A stretch of DNA of 64,000 nucleotides from a virus: the IMG/VR virus record IMGVR_UViG_3300015371_000013, positions 16,502 to 80,501 of that record; one strand, given 5' to 3'. Below, piece by piece: positions 1-7,963 of the stretch. A model generated the notes under the pieces. It saw nothing but the letters and a program-made list of their open reading frames with translations, ran no database searches and was not told where the DNA came from. Position numbers and translations under genes: made by a program. Every line of letters starts with the position of its first letter. Within the stretch, counting starts at the first letter, position 1.

Positions 1-3000
1 TCCTCGGCGCCTTCCAAGAATTTGGCGAGTCGTCCATCGAGAAGAAACCGAGCTTTCTCGTAGTCCTCTTGCTTGATCGCCACGCGCGCTTCGGTGAGCG
101 CAGCGTAATTCTTGGTGTAAGGGCCAAATAAGTTTAGAATTTTGATGGTCGTAGGATGCATGCTGACCACATCCAACACTGCCACGTTCTCATAGATTCC
201 GGGTTCGGCGTAGACGTAGCCTCCCTCTCCCGGTTCCTCTCCCTTGTAATAGCTCTTGCCGAGCTCGAACTTGTAACCAGGAAACTGCTCGGAGAGATCT
301 GTGTAGACGAACTTTTTGTGAGCCGTCTTTACATCTTTGCCAAATATGATTCGAGCGGTATGATTCTGAGTGGTGTCATTGACCGTCAATCCGGACAGCT
401 CAGCCAGAATCTGTCGGGCCAGATAATCACCCCTACGAGCCTCGAATACGGCTTCGGTGGCCTTTACGTCATTGACACAGTACTCCACTACTCTTCCCCA
501 GTTCGTCTCGTCTACCGGTTTATCCCAGGGAAGGTCTAACTCCATGTGAAGAATGCCGAGATCGATCTCGAATTTCTTCAAGGATTTCTTCTCGGTGGAG
601 AAGTCCCAAATATCAGCGTAGGAGAGATTGTAAGCCTGGGCGAAGGTGGCTGCGCGGTTTCCCTCGATGATCTTGACAGTCAGACGATACAACTCTTCGT
701 TGCTGGCACCCATAGCCGCAGCGTAGAGAATATGATTGTCAAAGCGGCGATTGTAGAACCCCACCAATTTGAACTTGAACAGTTCTGCCACATCATGCGG
801 CTTGGGGTTGATCATTCTTGCCACGTCGGGTGATCCCTGAAACTTCCAGCACACCACGAAGAGGTTAGGATATACCTCGACATCAAAAAAGACAAGACGA
901 TCATCAGTCACTTCCACTGATCTCTCAGCGGTGAATCTTTCTTCCTTGCTCTCTTCCGTCTCTTCCGAGGCCCACTTCATGTCCTTGACGATTCGCAAAC
1001 AGGCGGCAGCTTGATTAGACGAGTTGTTGGCAAACGCCATGATCTTGCTACGTAGATCAGTCACATCATACTTCATGCCTGATTCGTAGGCATCATCGAG
1101 AATCTTCTTGATGAAATCTATTGACGGCTTGGTGCCGGGATGAATCTCCTTGCGGAGATTTCGATTAATAAGTTCTCGCAGTCCTTGTTCGCTTTGAATC
1201 GTCTTGGCCTTAAGCATCGTTTCCTTTCTCTCCCGCAGCGGCAAGCCTGAACTGATCTTTGCCACTGGTACCCGATTACAACGGGACAACTTCCGTCTTA
1301 GAGAGGCATCGCCCGAGTAGGTCTTAACTTCGACTCCCTCAGCGAACACAGGAGACAGTTCCGACACATCTCCGGTGTAAATATAGTGCAGGTGGATTCC
1401 CGAACCAGAACGGCTGATCTCGGCATAAGTGGCAGGCCACTGAGAGGCCGCTTCCAGATTTCGCTCTAGAGCCTTACGACCGTTTTGACCCTTGAGATCG
1501 AAATCGATCACCACGTGATTTTCCGGGATCTTTACGTAATGAATTTTACGCGTATCAATATCTGAGAGCTTGGTTTCCACATTGGCCCACCGTTTGGTAG
1601 GCATGCCCTCAGAATTGGCCAATTGCGCCGGGCAATCAGCGTAGAAATCATCAAGCAGGGACACCTTCTCTTCTAGGACCAGAGAAAATACGGTTCGATC
1701 GTCGGTCGGGGCCTTGAACTTGTCAGCCGTAAACCCTCGGTACACACTGCGAACCAGCTCGCCATCGATTTCGACCCGGTCCTTGAACTCCTCAAAGTAA
1801 TTTCGCAGTTCTTCACGCATCTTGTACTGCGGAAGAGGCCGGTTGATCCCGCTTTCCTCACAGTAGGTCTTATACAGAAAATATGCTTGCTTTAAGGTAG
1901 TGTAATCCTGGCTCTTGAAGACGTCGTAATGGGCTTCGATGAAGTTAAAGAAGACGTCGGTCTGCAACATCATCTCCATCGGGCGATAGGTATTGTAGTA
2001 ATTCTTACCCATGGACAAATAAACAGAAAGACAATGGTGAGCGATAGCGCCCAGCTCAAAGCCGATCTGGGTCATGAGCGTCTGATAACGCTTGGCCCCG
2101 AACTTGATACCCGTAGGATGCACATCGATCAAGCGGCGGATAATGCCCGACTTGGCGTCAGAAATTCTCACCGGCTGGTTCGAGCCCAGGAACAACATGG
2201 CATCGATCCGGGAAGAATATGCGGGCTTGTACTTCTCGTTCATCGTCATCTGCTCATGAGCGATGATCGAATTAAGCCGAGCGTTTTCCTCGATGCGGCT
2301 CAGATCGCCATCGTGCTGAATCGCCACCAGCGGATTGGACTTGAACACTTCGGTGGCAAAGGCCGAATTGGAAGACCCCAGGGCTTTACCATCAAAGCTC
2401 GTGCAATATCCCTCGAACAGCATGTTGATGATGTTCATCACCGTCGACTTCCCGGTGCCAGGAGGCCCATAGAAGACGATGAACTTCTGGATCTTCTTGG
2501 AATCACCAGCAATAATCGAACCGATCGCCCATTCGATCTTGGCTCGTTCATCTGGCGAATAAAGCGTGGACATGAGTTCATCCCACGCGGAAATATCCCC
2601 CTCGCCGATGGCATAGGGAAGCATCTTGCTGACATAATCTGATTTCTTTATCTCCGCATTGGCGAAGGTCAGATTACGATCCAGCGGTTTACTGTTATCG
2701 GAAATATGGGCCATGAACTTTCGAAATTGAGCCCAGGAGTTGGAATGGAACGATCGCATGAATTTTACGAGATAACGCTGCCCGGTCTCCCGCTGCAGTT
2801 TTTCCTTCTCCTGGGCCAGAACTTCATCGACGAGCCGTTGCACGTCGTATTCGTCTCTCGACCACAGATTCTTTTCGGGATCCCAGATGGCATAGAATCG
2901 TCCACCCTGGACCATCAGATCCTCGGAGCGCCCAACCACAAAGTCAGGATATAGCTCCAACTGCTTGTCCTTTGCTTCCCTCGCAAGGATCTGAATGAAG

Positions 3001-3005
3001 TCCAT
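1..3005 (-). CDS. Helicase-primase-exonuclease-DNA polymerase polyprotein-like ORF (3' end beyond window)
   Basis: I read 1001 codons without a stop from the ATG at 3005 (AGAAAGGAGAGTG just upstream) to the left edge, so the gene is truncated. Order of motifs: Walker A GPPGTGKST at residues 180-188, as in SF3/D5-type phage helicases; a PrimPol (AEP) core with VVIDFD at 499-503 and SGSGIHLHY around 538; a DnaQ-like exonuclease with FFDVEVYP (D708, E710), a GFYNRRFDN segment, and YCVNDVKAT (D846); then VLDVVSMHPT (D945), resembling motif A of family-B polymerases. The remaining polymerase motifs would lie outside the window. It should be the phage replication enzyme. The helicase lies before the primase, the reverse of the usual primase-helicase order. 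A strong in-frame internal start at 1217 could release the exonuclease-polymerase half separately. The domain identities are inferred from motifs; the open frame is seen directly. Confidence 0.85.
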   Translation of the reverse strand, partial: MDFIQILAREAKDKQLELYPDFVVGRSEDLMVQGGRFYAIWDPEKNLWSRDEYDVQRLVDEVLAQEKEKLQRETGQRYLVKFMRSFHSNSWAQFRKFMAHISDNSKPLDRNLTFANAEIKKSDYVSKMLPYAIGEGDISAWDELMSTLYSPDERAKIEWAIGSIIAGDSKKIQKFIVFYGPPGTGKSTVMNIINMLFEGYCTSFDGKALGSSNSAFATEVFKSNPLVAIQHDGDLSRIEENARLNSIIAHEQMTMNEKYKPAYSSRIDAMLFLGSNQPVRISDAKSGIIRRLIDVHPTGIKFGAKRYQTLMTQIGFELGAIAHHCLSVYLSMGKNYYNTYRPMEMMLQTDVFFNFIEAHYDVFKSQDYTTLKQAYFLYKTYCEESGINRPLPQYKMREELRNYFEEFKDRVEIDGELVRSVYRGFTADKFKAPTDDRTVFSLVLEEKVSLLDDFYADCPAQLANSEGMPTKRWANVETKLSDIDTRKIHYVKIPENHVVIDFDLKGQNGRKALERNLEAASQWPATYAEISRSGSGIHLHYIYTGDVSELSPVFAEGVEVKTYSGDASLRRKLSRCNRVPVAKISSGLPLRERKETMLKAKTIQSEQGLRELINRNLRKEIHPGTKPSIDFIKKILDDAYESGMKYDVTDLRSKIMAFANNSSNQAAACLRIVKDMKWASEETEESKEERFTAERSVEVTDDRLVFFDVEVYPNLFVVCWKFQGSPDVARMINPKPHDVAELFKFKLVGFYNRRFDNHILYAAAMGASNEELYRLTVKIIEGNRAATFAQAYNLSYADIWDFSTEKKSLKKFEIDLGILHMELDLPWDKPVDETNWGRVVEYCVNDVKATEAVFEARRGDYLARQILAELSGLTVNDTTQNHTARIIFGKDVKTAHKKFVYTDLSEQFPGYKFELGKSYYKGEEPGEGGYVYAEPGIYENVAVLDVVSMHPTTIKILNLFGPYTKNYAALTEARVAIKQEDYEKARFLLDGRLAKFLEGAE
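1215..1235 (-). promoter_or_regulatory. Internal ribosome binding site and in-frame start inside the replication ORF
   Basis: Minus strand reads GGAGAGAAAGGAAACG followed by ATG (1217). It is in frame with the upstream helicase-primase ORF, at residue 597, between the primase-like and exonuclease-polymerase parts. It looks like a normal gene start with the upstream stop codon lost, or a deliberate dual start. Confidence 0.55.
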
Positions 3006-3023
3006 CACTCTCCTTTCTGTTTA

Positions 3024-3164
3024 TTACTCGTCGTCGGGTTTCAGTGGCTCATAACTGAATCCGCGGTTCTCTTCGCGATGGATTCCCCACCACGCTATGA
3101 GAAAGCAGACTACGGCAATCAATAACACAGCCACTGCCGCGTATAACAAAGTGTCTTTACTCAT
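3024..3164 (-). CDS. 46-residue single-span membrane peptide
   Basis: Begins MSKDTLLYAAVAVLLIAVV and has one hydrophobic helix at about residues 6-26, then a charged tail rich in Asp and Glu. ATG at 3164 overlaps the stop of the zinc-binding-like gene upstream by 8 bases, and a GGAGG lies just before it, so it is translationally coupled. It precedes the replication ORF. Function unknown. Confidence 0.65.
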   Translation of the reverse strand: MSKDTLLYAAVAVLLIAVVCFLIAWWGIHREENRGFSYEPLKPDDE

Positions 3165-3360
3165 GGACCTCCGGTACATCGTCGCTGTAATATCTAAATC
3201 CCACTGTGGTTTCGGCGTGAGTACTTTCGGCTAGGTTACAGTGTTTGCACAACGACCACCATTCGCCCTTGGGCTCGAACGGATGATCGGTAGTAATAGA
3301 AGGAGTTTGATCGTGTAAGACTTCCTTAGGTCTTGCTTTTCGTGAATCTTCAATTGCCAT
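3157..3360 (-). CDS. Small zinc-finger-like phage protein
   Basis: 67 residues starting MAIEDSRK. I chose the ATG at 3360, which overlaps the TGA of the upstream gene and has CGGAG in front; an upstream TTG would only extend into the neighbour. The centre holds GEWWSLCKHCNLAESTH, with Cys-x2-Cys and a following His that could bind zinc. This compact motif recurs in many actinophage small proteins of unknown role. Overlaps on both sides place it in the same operon as the replication ORF. Confidence 0.7.
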   Translation of the reverse strand: MAIEDSRKARPKEVLHDQTPSITTDHPFEPKGEWWSLCKHCNLAESTHAETTVGFRYYSDDVPEVHE

Positions 3361-3907
3361 GTCGATGCTCCGGGTGAAGTTCTTCAATGAATGAATTCAT
3401 CTGATACCAGAGTTCGATACGAGTCTGATCGTCATCTGGCCAGGCCAAGGGGAAAAATCCACCTGTGCCGTCAGGCAAATATGTTCTCTCCATGGCAACC
3501 TGCATGATTTCCCCGGCTTTACGCTGCTTGGGTCTGGTAAATGGGTCTGATAGTCGGTTTAGCTCCAGGTTGGTCAAGAGCTCCCATGCCCAACCCGACG
3601 GTCGTCCTCCGGCGGCAAACCCCAATCGACGGGAAAGCCCGATCAGAACTTCCAGGAAAGACCCTGGACCCAGTTTCTCCATGTCACGATGACGAACCTG
3701 AAACTCGCGAGAAAATTCTGTCCGCAATTCCAGGCCGTCGGCAACTCGGTTGTCATCCAAGGGAACACTCCAAATAAATGGAGTATCAAACATGAAGTTG
3801 AGAAGTCCCCAATAGGTTTTTCCCTGACTTCCAGACTTATCATTGAGTTGGGGTTCCAACCAATGAAGGTATTCTTCTCTTACCTCCTCAATCGTCCTCC
3901 TGCTCAT
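3350..3907 (-). CDS. Conserved actinophage protein, 185 residues
   Basis: I recognise this as a conserved protein of actinobacterial phages by its pattern KTYWGLLNFMF, a DDNRV..G..LR.EF block, SFLEVLIGLSRRL, GWAWELL and a C-terminal GGFFPL..PDDDQ...ELWYQMN. No membrane segment and no catalytic motif I can name. It starts inside the end of the membrane protein upstream and its stop overlaps the next start, so it sits in a tightly coupled operon. Function unknown. Confidence 0.75.
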   Translation of the reverse strand: MSRRTIEEVREEYLHWLEPQLNDKSGSQGKTYWGLLNFMFDTPFIWSVPLDDNRVADGLELRTEFSREFQVRHRDMEKLGPGSFLEVLIGLSRRLGFAAGGRPSGWAWELLTNLELNRLSDPFTRPKQRKAGEIMQVAMERTYLPDGTGGFFPLAWPDDDQTRIELWYQMNSFIEELHPEHRHGN

Positions 3908-4781
3908 CTCTTTCCTTCATTCGCATCCTTTCCAGATTTCGGTAAGCTGGCGAATCGTGAGTGAATCCGTGAACCTCCTCGGCGAATTTGTTCGGAGATC
4001 TGATCACCTCATAGATGATCTCCACCTTGTCGTTACGAACATAGACGATGACAGGATCTCCTGAGCCATGACCGAAACGGAGCAGGTTGCCTTCGCCTAT
4101 CAACTCAGCACGATCGGTGTGGCCGATGACCTCATCGCGATCATTGCAGAGAACATCATCGCCTTCGTAATAGGTCACCGTGACCATGTCATAGCCTTCA
4201 GAAGCGTCGTCATACTTCTCGTCGACATGAATGACGTAGGGAATCTCCGGGGACCGGCTCTTGCGTTCCTCATGCCAGTCCCACTCAAATTCCTCTTCGA
4301 TCCCATCCTGGACGAATATGTTCTGAACTTCTGTGCTTTTGATCTCTGGCTCAACCCGAGGCGGCTGATCAGAGGGGTCATCGCTTTCGACCACTCGAGT
4401 CGGGGGCGGAACCGCCATGGGAGGCGGGGTTTCCTTCTCAGTTGGAGAATATCCCCGCTCTTTGACGATCTCCCCGACCGGACGTTTGGCTTCCTTGGCC
4501 TCAAGCGCCCGCGCCTTCTCCTGATAGTGGCGCCGCATCTCAGAAATCTCGTCGTCGGAAATCTTGGAGTACTTTGTCTCCGCTCGCGAATATGCGAACT
4601 TGTAAGCTACGAAGGCTCCCGTAGCCGCTCCTAGAAACCATCCTCCCACTGCGTAACTGATCTTGGCCCGATTGAGCGCTCGAATCGCCTGCTCGGCTAG
4701 TTCAGCCTGATCCGAGACTTCGCCCGCCACGTCAGCGGCAACGTTGATGACAGTCTCAGCGGCTTTATCCGCAGCACTCAT
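3888..4781 (-). CDS. Conserved single-span membrane protein with long soluble domain
   Basis: 297 residues; GGGGAGATCT precedes the ATG. One membrane segment around residues 40-62, a charged helix, a proline-rich linker (about 110-150), then a C-terminal domain with EVIGHTDRAELIGEGN, LLRFGHGSGDPVIVYVRN and a YEVIRS stretch near the end. That tail is shared by membrane proteins of many actinophages and usually accompanies the 185-residue protein and DUF6353 protein, as here. Topology (tail facing in or out) and role are not known. Confidence 0.7.
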   Translation of the reverse strand: MSAADKAAETVINVAADVAGEVSDQAELAEQAIRALNRAKISYAVGGWFLGAATGAFVAYKFAYSRAETKYSKISDDEISEMRRHYQEKARALEAKEAKRPVGEIVKERGYSPTEKETPPPMAVPPPTRVVESDDPSDQPPRVEPEIKSTEVQNIFVQDGIEEEFEWDWHEERKSRSPEIPYVIHVDEKYDDASEGYDMVTVTYYEGDDVLCNDRDEVIGHTDRAELIGEGNLLRFGHGSGDPVIVYVRNDKVEIIYEVIRSPNKFAEEVHGFTHDSPAYRNLERMRMKERDEQEDD

Positions 4782-5740
4782 AGATCTCCCCGCGCCTTTC
4801 GCTTGTCAATCAGATCCCAGATGGGGCCATCGACATTGAAGTCGAGAAGAATGGATCCCTCTCGACCGTTCATACCTCTGAAGAAATCGCTGCCATGTCC
4901 GTTCTCATCCCAACAACCGAAATCCACCCAGTTATCACCAGCGTGTTTCTCGTTATGTGGATCCCATACCCAGCCCACGATGGCTCCGGCTGAGGTATGT
5001 GACAATCCGATCATGGAATATACTTCATTGAGGAACAGATGGCCTCGGGAATGAAGCATGTCATTGGCCCAATTCTGCTGATCTCGCAACCACTTCCAAT
5101 TTCCGTAATCGAATGCTGGAGACTGGAAGTTAGGATTCTCCTCGTCGAACCAACGAGCATAGCCCGAGGGCTCGCCCGGCTCCACAATGACGGTATCGAC
5201 CGCCTTGCCGGTCTCCTCGTCGATGATGGTAACTTCCTCGGCCCCATATCGGAGCTCGCGATCGGTCTGTTCGCCATAGCGGTCGACCACTCGCTGTCGG
5301 TACATTCTGAAGGCATGGTCTACCGCGACATAGGCTGCCGTCAAAGCTGCGTTGCGATCCTTTAGGATTTGGTGAGACTTGGTCAAACAGACCAGTCCAA
5401 CCCCTCCGAGAATAACCGAGGGAGCATAGAGCTTGGCGATCTTGACTAGTCCCTTGGCCTTGATGATGCGGAGATCCTCTTCCATCTCTGCTTCGCTGTA
5501 CGTCGTACCTTCTCGAGCCTGGCCAGAGTCGACGTAAGCCTTGGCCTCGGCAGCCTTCTTCTTATTGGTTTCAATTTCGTCGAACACTTCTTCGAGTTGA
5601 AGGGTGGCTCGACAGGCCAGGACAGTGGAGCCCACCATGCTGACCACACCAGCGCCGAGCAAGATCGTCGGCGAATTCTTGCGAGCAACTAATACTTGCT
5701 CAGCGACCTTGCGACTGATCGCATGGGGGATGAATTTCAT
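4778..5740 (-). CDS. DUF6353 family phage membrane protein (copy 1)
   Basis: 320 residues. Two hydrophobic segments: SPTILLGAGVVSMVGSTVLACRA (about 23-45, with the family's GAGVV..GST.LA.RA pattern) and YAPSVILGGVGLVCL (about 105-122), separated by a charged helical stretch, then a soluble C-terminal domain with FLNEVYSMIGLSHTSAGAIVGW. I recognise the family from actinophages; function unknown. Overlaps the downstream membrane protein by 4 bases. A shorter relative lies at 11041-11850. Confidence 0.75.
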   Translation of the reverse strand: MKFIPHAISRKVAEQVLVARKNSPTILLGAGVVSMVGSTVLACRATLQLEEVFDEIETNKKKAAEAKAYVDSGQAREGTTYSEAEMEEDLRIIKAKGLVKIAKLYAPSVILGGVGLVCLTKSHQILKDRNAALTAAYVAVDHAFRMYRQRVVDRYGEQTDRELRYGAEEVTIIDEETGKAVDTVIVEPGEPSGYARWFDEENPNFQSPAFDYGNWKWLRDQQNWANDMLHSRGHLFLNEVYSMIGLSHTSAGAIVGWVWDPHNEKHAGDNWVDFGCWDENGHGSDFFRGMNGREGSILLDFNVDGPIWDLIDKRKARGDL

Positions 5741-5749
5741 CTAAGCTCC

Positions 5750-5917
5750 TTATTGGGATTCTTGGTCTTCTTGGCCGATCTCTGAATTTTTCAGCAGAGA
5801 GTTACAGTTCAAGCATTGTGAGCGATACTTACCCACTCGAGAATATCCCTTGGTGCTACCACATTCGGTGCAGGGAAAGGGACGTGATTGGGGTTCTGGT
5901 TCTTGATTATCAGGCAT
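5750..5917 (-). CDS. 55-residue zinc-ribbon protein
   Basis: Begins MPDNQEPEPQSR. Two Cys pairs, FPCTECGS at about 15-19 and QCLNCNS at about 36-41, form a classic zinc ribbon of about 25 residues, so a small nucleic-acid or protein binding fold is likely. The ATG shares a base with the stop of the Cys/His protein upstream (TGATG). Ends 10 bases before the DUF6353 start. Confidence 0.7.
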   Translation of the reverse strand: MPDNQEPEPQSRPFPCTECGSTKGYSRVGKYRSQCLNCNSLLKNSEIGQEDQESQ

Positions 5918-6090
5918 CAGTTCTTCTCCGCCAGATGTAAGTGAAGGACACAGTAGATCGGATCAGAATATCCCTTGGGTTTGTCTTCTACGGAAACAAT
6001 GTTCGGACATCCTGGAGCATCACAGTTACGAAACTCGTGTTTGACCACTGGCTTGCGACTTGTATACACCTTCTCTCTTGGTTGTTTCAT
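5917..6090 (-). CDS. 57-residue Cys/His-rich protein
   Basis: Begins MKQPREKVYTSRK and contains RNCDAPGCPNI and YCVLHLHL, giving three Cys and two His in a short span, a plausible single zinc site. Stop and next start overlap by one base. Start ATG lies 3 bases from the stop of the upstream 218-residue gene. Function unknown. Confidence 0.65.
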   Translation of the reverse strand: MKQPREKVYTSRKPVVKHEFRNCDAPGCPNIVSVEDKPKGYSDPIYCVLHLHLAEKN

Positions 6091-6092
6091 GC

Positions 6093-6749
6093 TTATAGAG
6101 ATTGTGGTTCAGGAAGATCTAGCAAATATCCTTTTCCGCCTTTCATAGGTCGGACCTGAGCCCCAGGAAGAGAAGTCCATCCCCACTTGTGATCGGTGTG
6201 ATCACTACGAATACCAACCATGTCGTAGAGCTCAGACACCTTTACCACGCCAAACCGAGAAAGAAATTCGAACATCTGATCGAGCACTTCAGTGGCTTCG
6301 GCTCGTGAGGAAATAACAATCTCGTCAAAGTCATGTCGAACTCTGGCCTGACGAGACAGCATACGAGTTCCTGAAGAAGTTGGCGGTCGAGTCGTACTGT
6401 AGGATTGATAATTCGTACGAGGAGGGTTGTCAGAATATACCGACTGATTGCCGTAGCGTCGTGAACGTCGTCCCTCGCCATAGATCCACCGATCGAAACC
6501 GCCTTGGATTGCGTTGTAGACCACATCCCGAATCTCCGGAATGACAATTTCGGTCAAAGCGAAATCGACTGCGCTTCGAGGGTCTCCGGCGATGAAGATT
6601 TCTTTAAAACGTCGTCCAACCCCTTTTCTCCGCCGATCGGCCTCGGCAGAGGTGATGCGCTCGATCCTATCCGGCCCCACATCTTGTGGAGGCCCTTCGG
6701 ATCGTGCTCGTGCCTTGGCACTGTTGGCGGGAAACTCTTGCATGTACAT
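6093..6749 (-). CDS. Conserved actinophage protein, 218 residues
   Basis: Recognised conserved family: N-terminal DRIERITSAE, then RRFKEIFIAGD, a helical segment with E.VIPEIRDVVYNAIQGG, a low-complexity Ser/Tyr/Pro linker (about 95-130), and a C-terminal HDFDEIVISSRAEA...LYDMVG....DHKWGW.....V....KGYLLDLP block. The same family occurs beside the other conserved genes of this operon in many actinophages. A terminator lies just upstream (6766-6797), so this gene starts the leftmost operon, although I see no consensus promoter immediately before it. Function unknown. Confidence 0.75.
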   Translation of the reverse strand: MYMQEFPANSAKARARSEGPPQDVGPDRIERITSAEADRRRKGVGRRFKEIFIAGDPRSAVDFALTEIVIPEIRDVVYNAIQGGFDRWIYGEGRRSRRYGNQSVYSDNPPRTNYQSYSTTRPPTSSGTRMLSRQARVRHDFDEIVISSRAEATEVLDQMFEFLSRFGVVKVSELYDMVGIRSDHTDHKWGWTSLPGAQVRPMKGGKGYLLDLPEPQSL

Positions 6750-6765
6750 CCTTGGTTGAGGTGAA

Positions 6766-6797
6766 AGAAAAAAGAGAGTCCGTGATGGACCCTCTTT
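6766..6797 (-). terminator. Rho-independent terminator after the 53-residue gene
   Basis: Minus strand AGAGGGTCC-ATCAC-GGACTCTCT followed by a run of six T: a 9-base stem with one mismatch. Confidence 0.85.
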
Positions 6798-6804
6798 AGA
6801 GGTA

Positions 6805-6966
6805 CTACTTGCCAGCGTCCTTCATGGCGCGTCTAGCGACTTCCTGCTTCCAGGCCGCCGAGTTGATGAGCTTGCTTGCGGCGCCGAGCAGTGCAGCTGC
6901 GACTCCGAGAGCAAGAATGGGATTCTCTTCGGCCTGTTCCTTCAGGTTGTGGATAAACTTGTCCAT
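6805..6966 (-). CDS. 53-residue membrane-associated peptide
   Basis: Starts MDKFIHNLKEQAEE at the ATG with GGAGGAATCC in front, directly downstream of a TTCGCG/TATAAT promoter. A longer frame (GTG at 7074) would read through the promoter and is rejected. An amphipathic start is followed by a hydrophobic stretch (NPILALGVAAALLGAASKL) and a basic end. Monocistronic: own promoter and terminator. Function unknown. Confidence 0.7.
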   Translation of the reverse strand: MDKFIHNLKEQAEENPILALGVAAALLGAASKLINSAAWKQEVARRAMKDAGK

Positions 6967-6994
6967 GGATTCCTCCTGGATAGGGTAGCTTTTC

Positions 6995-7020
6995 ATTATA
7001 GGAGGGGTTTTTCCCGCGAT
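6995..7020 (-). promoter_or_regulatory. Phage promoter, TTCGCG-type, for the 53-residue gene
   Basis: TATAAT at 6995-7000 with ATCGCG (one base off TTCGCG) 14 bases upstream; the gene's ATG follows 29 bases after the -10 box. Confidence 0.8.
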
Positions 7021-7031
7021 CTCACCCGGAC

Positions 7032-7126
7032 AAAAAAGAAAGCCTGTGCGAGAATGAACTCTAAGGTTACTCACAGGTGTCTATCGCATTATTTCTCCAA
7101 AGCCTTGGATCGGCGGGCAATAGCAC
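7032..7126 (-). ncRNA. Candidate short RNA or two-codon minigene with own promoter and terminator
   Basis: The promoter at 7133-7158 and a terminator (CCTGTG...CACAGG, then six T at 7032-7037) bracket about 95 bases with no normal ORF. Inside is a well-spaced GGAG AAATA ATG CGA TAG, that is a start codon, one Arg codon and a stop. Either this is a noncoding RNA or a two-codon minigene. The RNA ends are inferred from the signals only. Confidence 0.5.
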
Positions 7127-7132
7127 TCTTTC

Positions 7133-7158
7133 ATTAAAGGCTATGTTTTTCACGCGAA
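7133..7158 (-). promoter_or_regulatory. Phage promoter, TTCGCG-type, for the 7.1 kb short RNA
   Basis: TTTAAT at 7133-7138 and TTCGCG at 7153-7158, 14 bases apart. No ordinary ORF follows. Confidence 0.7.
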
Positions 7159-7164
7159 TTACAC

Positions 7165-7198
7165 AAAAAAGAGAACCTGCGTTTTAGACAGATTCTCC
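7165..7198 (-). terminator. Terminator after the 93-residue gene
   Basis: GAGAATCTG / CAGGTTCTC stem with a 9-base loop, followed by six T that run to within a few bases of the next TTCGCG box. Confidence 0.8.
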
Positions 7199-7205
7199 TT
7201 TGAGA

Positions 7206-7487
7206 TTACTTCTCCTGCTTGTCGTTCTTCTTAGCTTGGCGATTGTTCCACTTCTCGGTGAGGAAGTCGGCGGTCTTGTCGACGGCGATATCGGTGAGAC
7301 TGCCGCAGGCGTTACTTACGCCCCAGCCAACGATACCCGCTCCGATCTTGACGATCATGGCGTCCTTCTCGAAATTGGTGTTGTTGGCTGTGGTGTTGGT
7401 AACAACTTCGGCCGTCTTGATAGCGACGATCGACCTAGCGACCCACTTCGCAATGTTGCGAGCGGTGAAATCAGTAGGATCCAGCAT
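7206..7487 (-). CDS. 93-residue small protein with hydrophobic patch
   Basis: Start MLDPTDFTARNIAKW at 7487, preceded by AGGAG and a promoter whose -10 box ends 32 bases upstream; longer frames would start upstream of the promoter. A hydrophobic stretch around residues 47-60 (AMIVKIGAGIVGWGV) and a Lys/Gln-rich tail. No family recognised. Confidence 0.7.
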   Translation of the reverse strand: MLDPTDFTARNIAKWVARSIVAIKTAEVVTNTTANNTNFEKDAMIVKIGAGIVGWGVSNACGSLTDIAVDKTADFLTEKWNNRQAKKNDKQEK

Positions 7488-7518
7488 AGAATTACTCCTA
7501 GTTTGGGGTTTGGTTCTC

Positions 7519-7544
7519 ATTATAGGCGATGAAATATACGCGAG
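7519..7544 (-). promoter_or_regulatory. Phage promoter, TTCGCG-type, for the 93-residue gene
   Basis: TATAAT at 7519-7524; CTCGCG 14 bases upstream at 7539-7544. Confidence 0.8.
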
Positions 7545-7573
7545 CCACGCGCTAACCCGTCCCACTGCTCGCA

Positions 7574-7618
7574 CTCTACTGGCGCCGCCACTGGAGATAA
7601 GCCGGTCTTTCGTAGAGC
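7574..7618 (-). ncRNA. Structured RNA element, copy 1 of the CTCTAC/GTAGAG family
   Basis: Minus strand CTCTAC-GAAAG-ACCGGCT...GGCGCC-A-GTAGAG: an outer 6-base stem, an asymmetric internal loop and an inner stem. The same outer stem and loop bases recur at 8590-8657 with a different inner hairpin. It lies between a small operon and the next promoter. No T-tract, so not a plain terminator. Confidence 0.45.
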
Positions 7619-7624
7619 TAAAAC

Positions 7625-7852
7625 TTAGAACAACTCAAGCTGGTCATCTTGATCATCTTGATCTTCTCGAATATCCCGTTCGAGTTCTTCAGGAGTCTCA
7701 GGTTTAGGCTTCTGACTATCTCTGATAAACCTGAGATAAACCGCTGTGATTCGATCTCTCGGCCAATTGGCGACCTTTTCTTGCCAGGCCAGGCCGGGAT
7801 ACATCTTGGATACGTAATTTCGACGATCACGATCTTCTTTGTCTTGACTCAT
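7625..7852 (-). CDS. 75-residue conserved actinophage small protein
   Basis: MSQDKEDRDRRNYVSKMYPG then WQEKVANWPRD..TAVYLRFIR and an acidic tail ending DDQLELF. The YPG..W..KV.....D....IYLR pattern is shared with many small actinophage proteins of unknown function. The start follows the membrane peptide's stop by 3 bases, so the two are coupled. Confidence 0.75.
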   Translation of the reverse strand: MSQDKEDRDRRNYVSKMYPGLAWQEKVANWPRDRITAVYLRFIRDSQKPKPETPEELERDIREDQDDQDDQLELF

Positions 7853-7855
7853 AAT

Positions 7856-7963
7856 CTATCGCCAGGACCATAGAATGGCAAAGAATATAAGGCACAGCCC
7901 CACCAGCATGATGGCCAGTACCTCACCTGGGCCCAGGCAGAGTCCAAGCCATTTGCAGAGCAT
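7856..7963 (-). CDS. 35-residue membrane peptide
   Basis: MLCKWLGLCLGPGEVLAIML, then a continuous hydrophobic stretch ending WSWR. AAAGGAC lies 6 bases before the ATG. One predicted membrane span. Coupled to the 75-residue gene downstream. Confidence 0.6.
   Translation of the reverse strand: MLCKWLGLCLGPGEVLAIMLVGLCLIFFAILWSWR

Noticed and set aside
1929-2642. Long plus-strand ORFs opposite the replication gene
   Set aside because: They exist because the true minus-strand frame has no reverse-complement stops there; the minus frame carries Walker A and the other motifs.
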